From Aquamicrobium sp. LC103 (GTDB lineage: Bacteria; Pseudomonadota; Alphaproteobacteria; Rhizobiales; Rhizobiaceae): a stretch of DNA of 64,000 bases. The translations under genes were made by a program, and so were the position numbers. The DNA lies in NCBI RefSeq assembly GCF_001014615.2, contig NZ_LBCQ02000014.1, positions 124,001-188,000 on the forward strand. Reading direction: 5' to 3'. Positions 63,928-64,000 of this stretch are shown piece by piece. The notes below the pieces were generated by a model. The model did not search any database. It was not told where the DNA came from and worked only from the letters and a program-made list of their open reading frames with translations. Each line of letters opens with the position of its first letter. Position 1 is the first letter of the stretch.

Positions 63928-64000
63928 CGGTCACGATCTACATTCCCCGCGATTCCGGCGCGCTGGCGCTCGGCGCCGAGAAGGTTGCCAAGGCCGTTGC
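63924..64000 (+). CDS. fdsB: Formate dehydrogenase beta subunit, start only
   Basis: Begins MTVTIYIPRDSGALALGAEK and runs off the window after 25 codons. By position after fdsG, and by this start, it is the NuoF-like FMN/NADH subunit FdsB. The ATG overlaps the fdsG stop (ATGA), with AGGAGG seven bases upstream. The remaining sequence would be needed to confirm it. Confidence 0.8.
   Translation, partial: MTVTIYIPRDSGALALGAEKVAKAV

Overview
This window looks like core chromosome of an alphaproteobacterium in the order Hyphomicrobiales (Rhizobiales), closest in style to the Phyllobacteriaceae/Mesorhizobium group. This assignment is an inference. It rests on high GC content, a class I lysyl-tRNA synthetase, a PodJ-type polarity protein, CoxMLS-type hydroxylases, a MocR/MttB pair and hairpin-rich intergenic repeats of the rhizobial kind. 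No sequence search was run. I see no prophage, insertion sequence, plasmid origin or CRISPR array.

Layout. 1-9 kb: a membrane glycosyltransferase cut by the window edge, a periplasmic solute-binding protein, a sterol-desaturase-like enzyme, a TerB-like protein, class I lysS, then a minus-strand group (thermonuclease-like protein, S24 self-cleaving repressor, DsbA-fold isomerase, a toxin-antitoxin pair with a frameshifted toxin, thioesterase). 9-16.5 kb: a fatty-acid/acyl-CoA beta-oxidation operon (two acyl-CoA dehydrogenases, thiolase, FadB-like multifunctional protein), preceded by a MerR regulator and a perfect-looking operator. 17-22 kb: podJ, a TauE/SafE exporter and its usual TIGR02186 partner. 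22.4-29.4 kb: the ligase-associated DNA repair cassette (pdeM, Lhr-like helicase, MBL exonuclease, ATP-dependent DNA ligase) with a TPR-methyltransferase in the middle. 29.6-36.4 kb: a membrane protein, a nitronate monooxygenase carrying the same MerR operator, a SigJ-like sigma factor with a YciI protein, and a copper P-type ATPase behind a textbook CueR-type promoter. 36.6-40.5 kb: coxM/coxL/coxS (form II, so not a proven CO dehydrogenase). 40.7-43.3 kb: a tRNA-Thr with a broken half copy beside it, a GT32-like transferase and a MscS channel. 43.3-48.6 kb: a complete dipeptide/oligopeptide ABC transporter operon. 49-55 kb: a DUF924 protein, a FadD acyl-CoA synthetase with a long histone-H1-like tail, a 105-bp tandem repeat array, a HAD phosphatase and pgi. 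55.4-64 kb: a MocR regulator with an MttB-family methyltransferase, small proteins, coxG, a PaaG-like hydratase, the Mrp iron-sulfur carrier, and a LysR regulator leading into a formate dehydrogenase operon (fdsG, start of fdsB) that runs off the window.

The genes are mostly housekeeping and catabolic. The points of most interest are: the H1-like extension on FadD; an identical 20-bp palindrome shared by the beta-oxidation operon and a nitronate monooxygenase 15 kb away; a repeat array bounded by inverted copies of its own edge; the frameshifted parE; and the tRNA half-gene.
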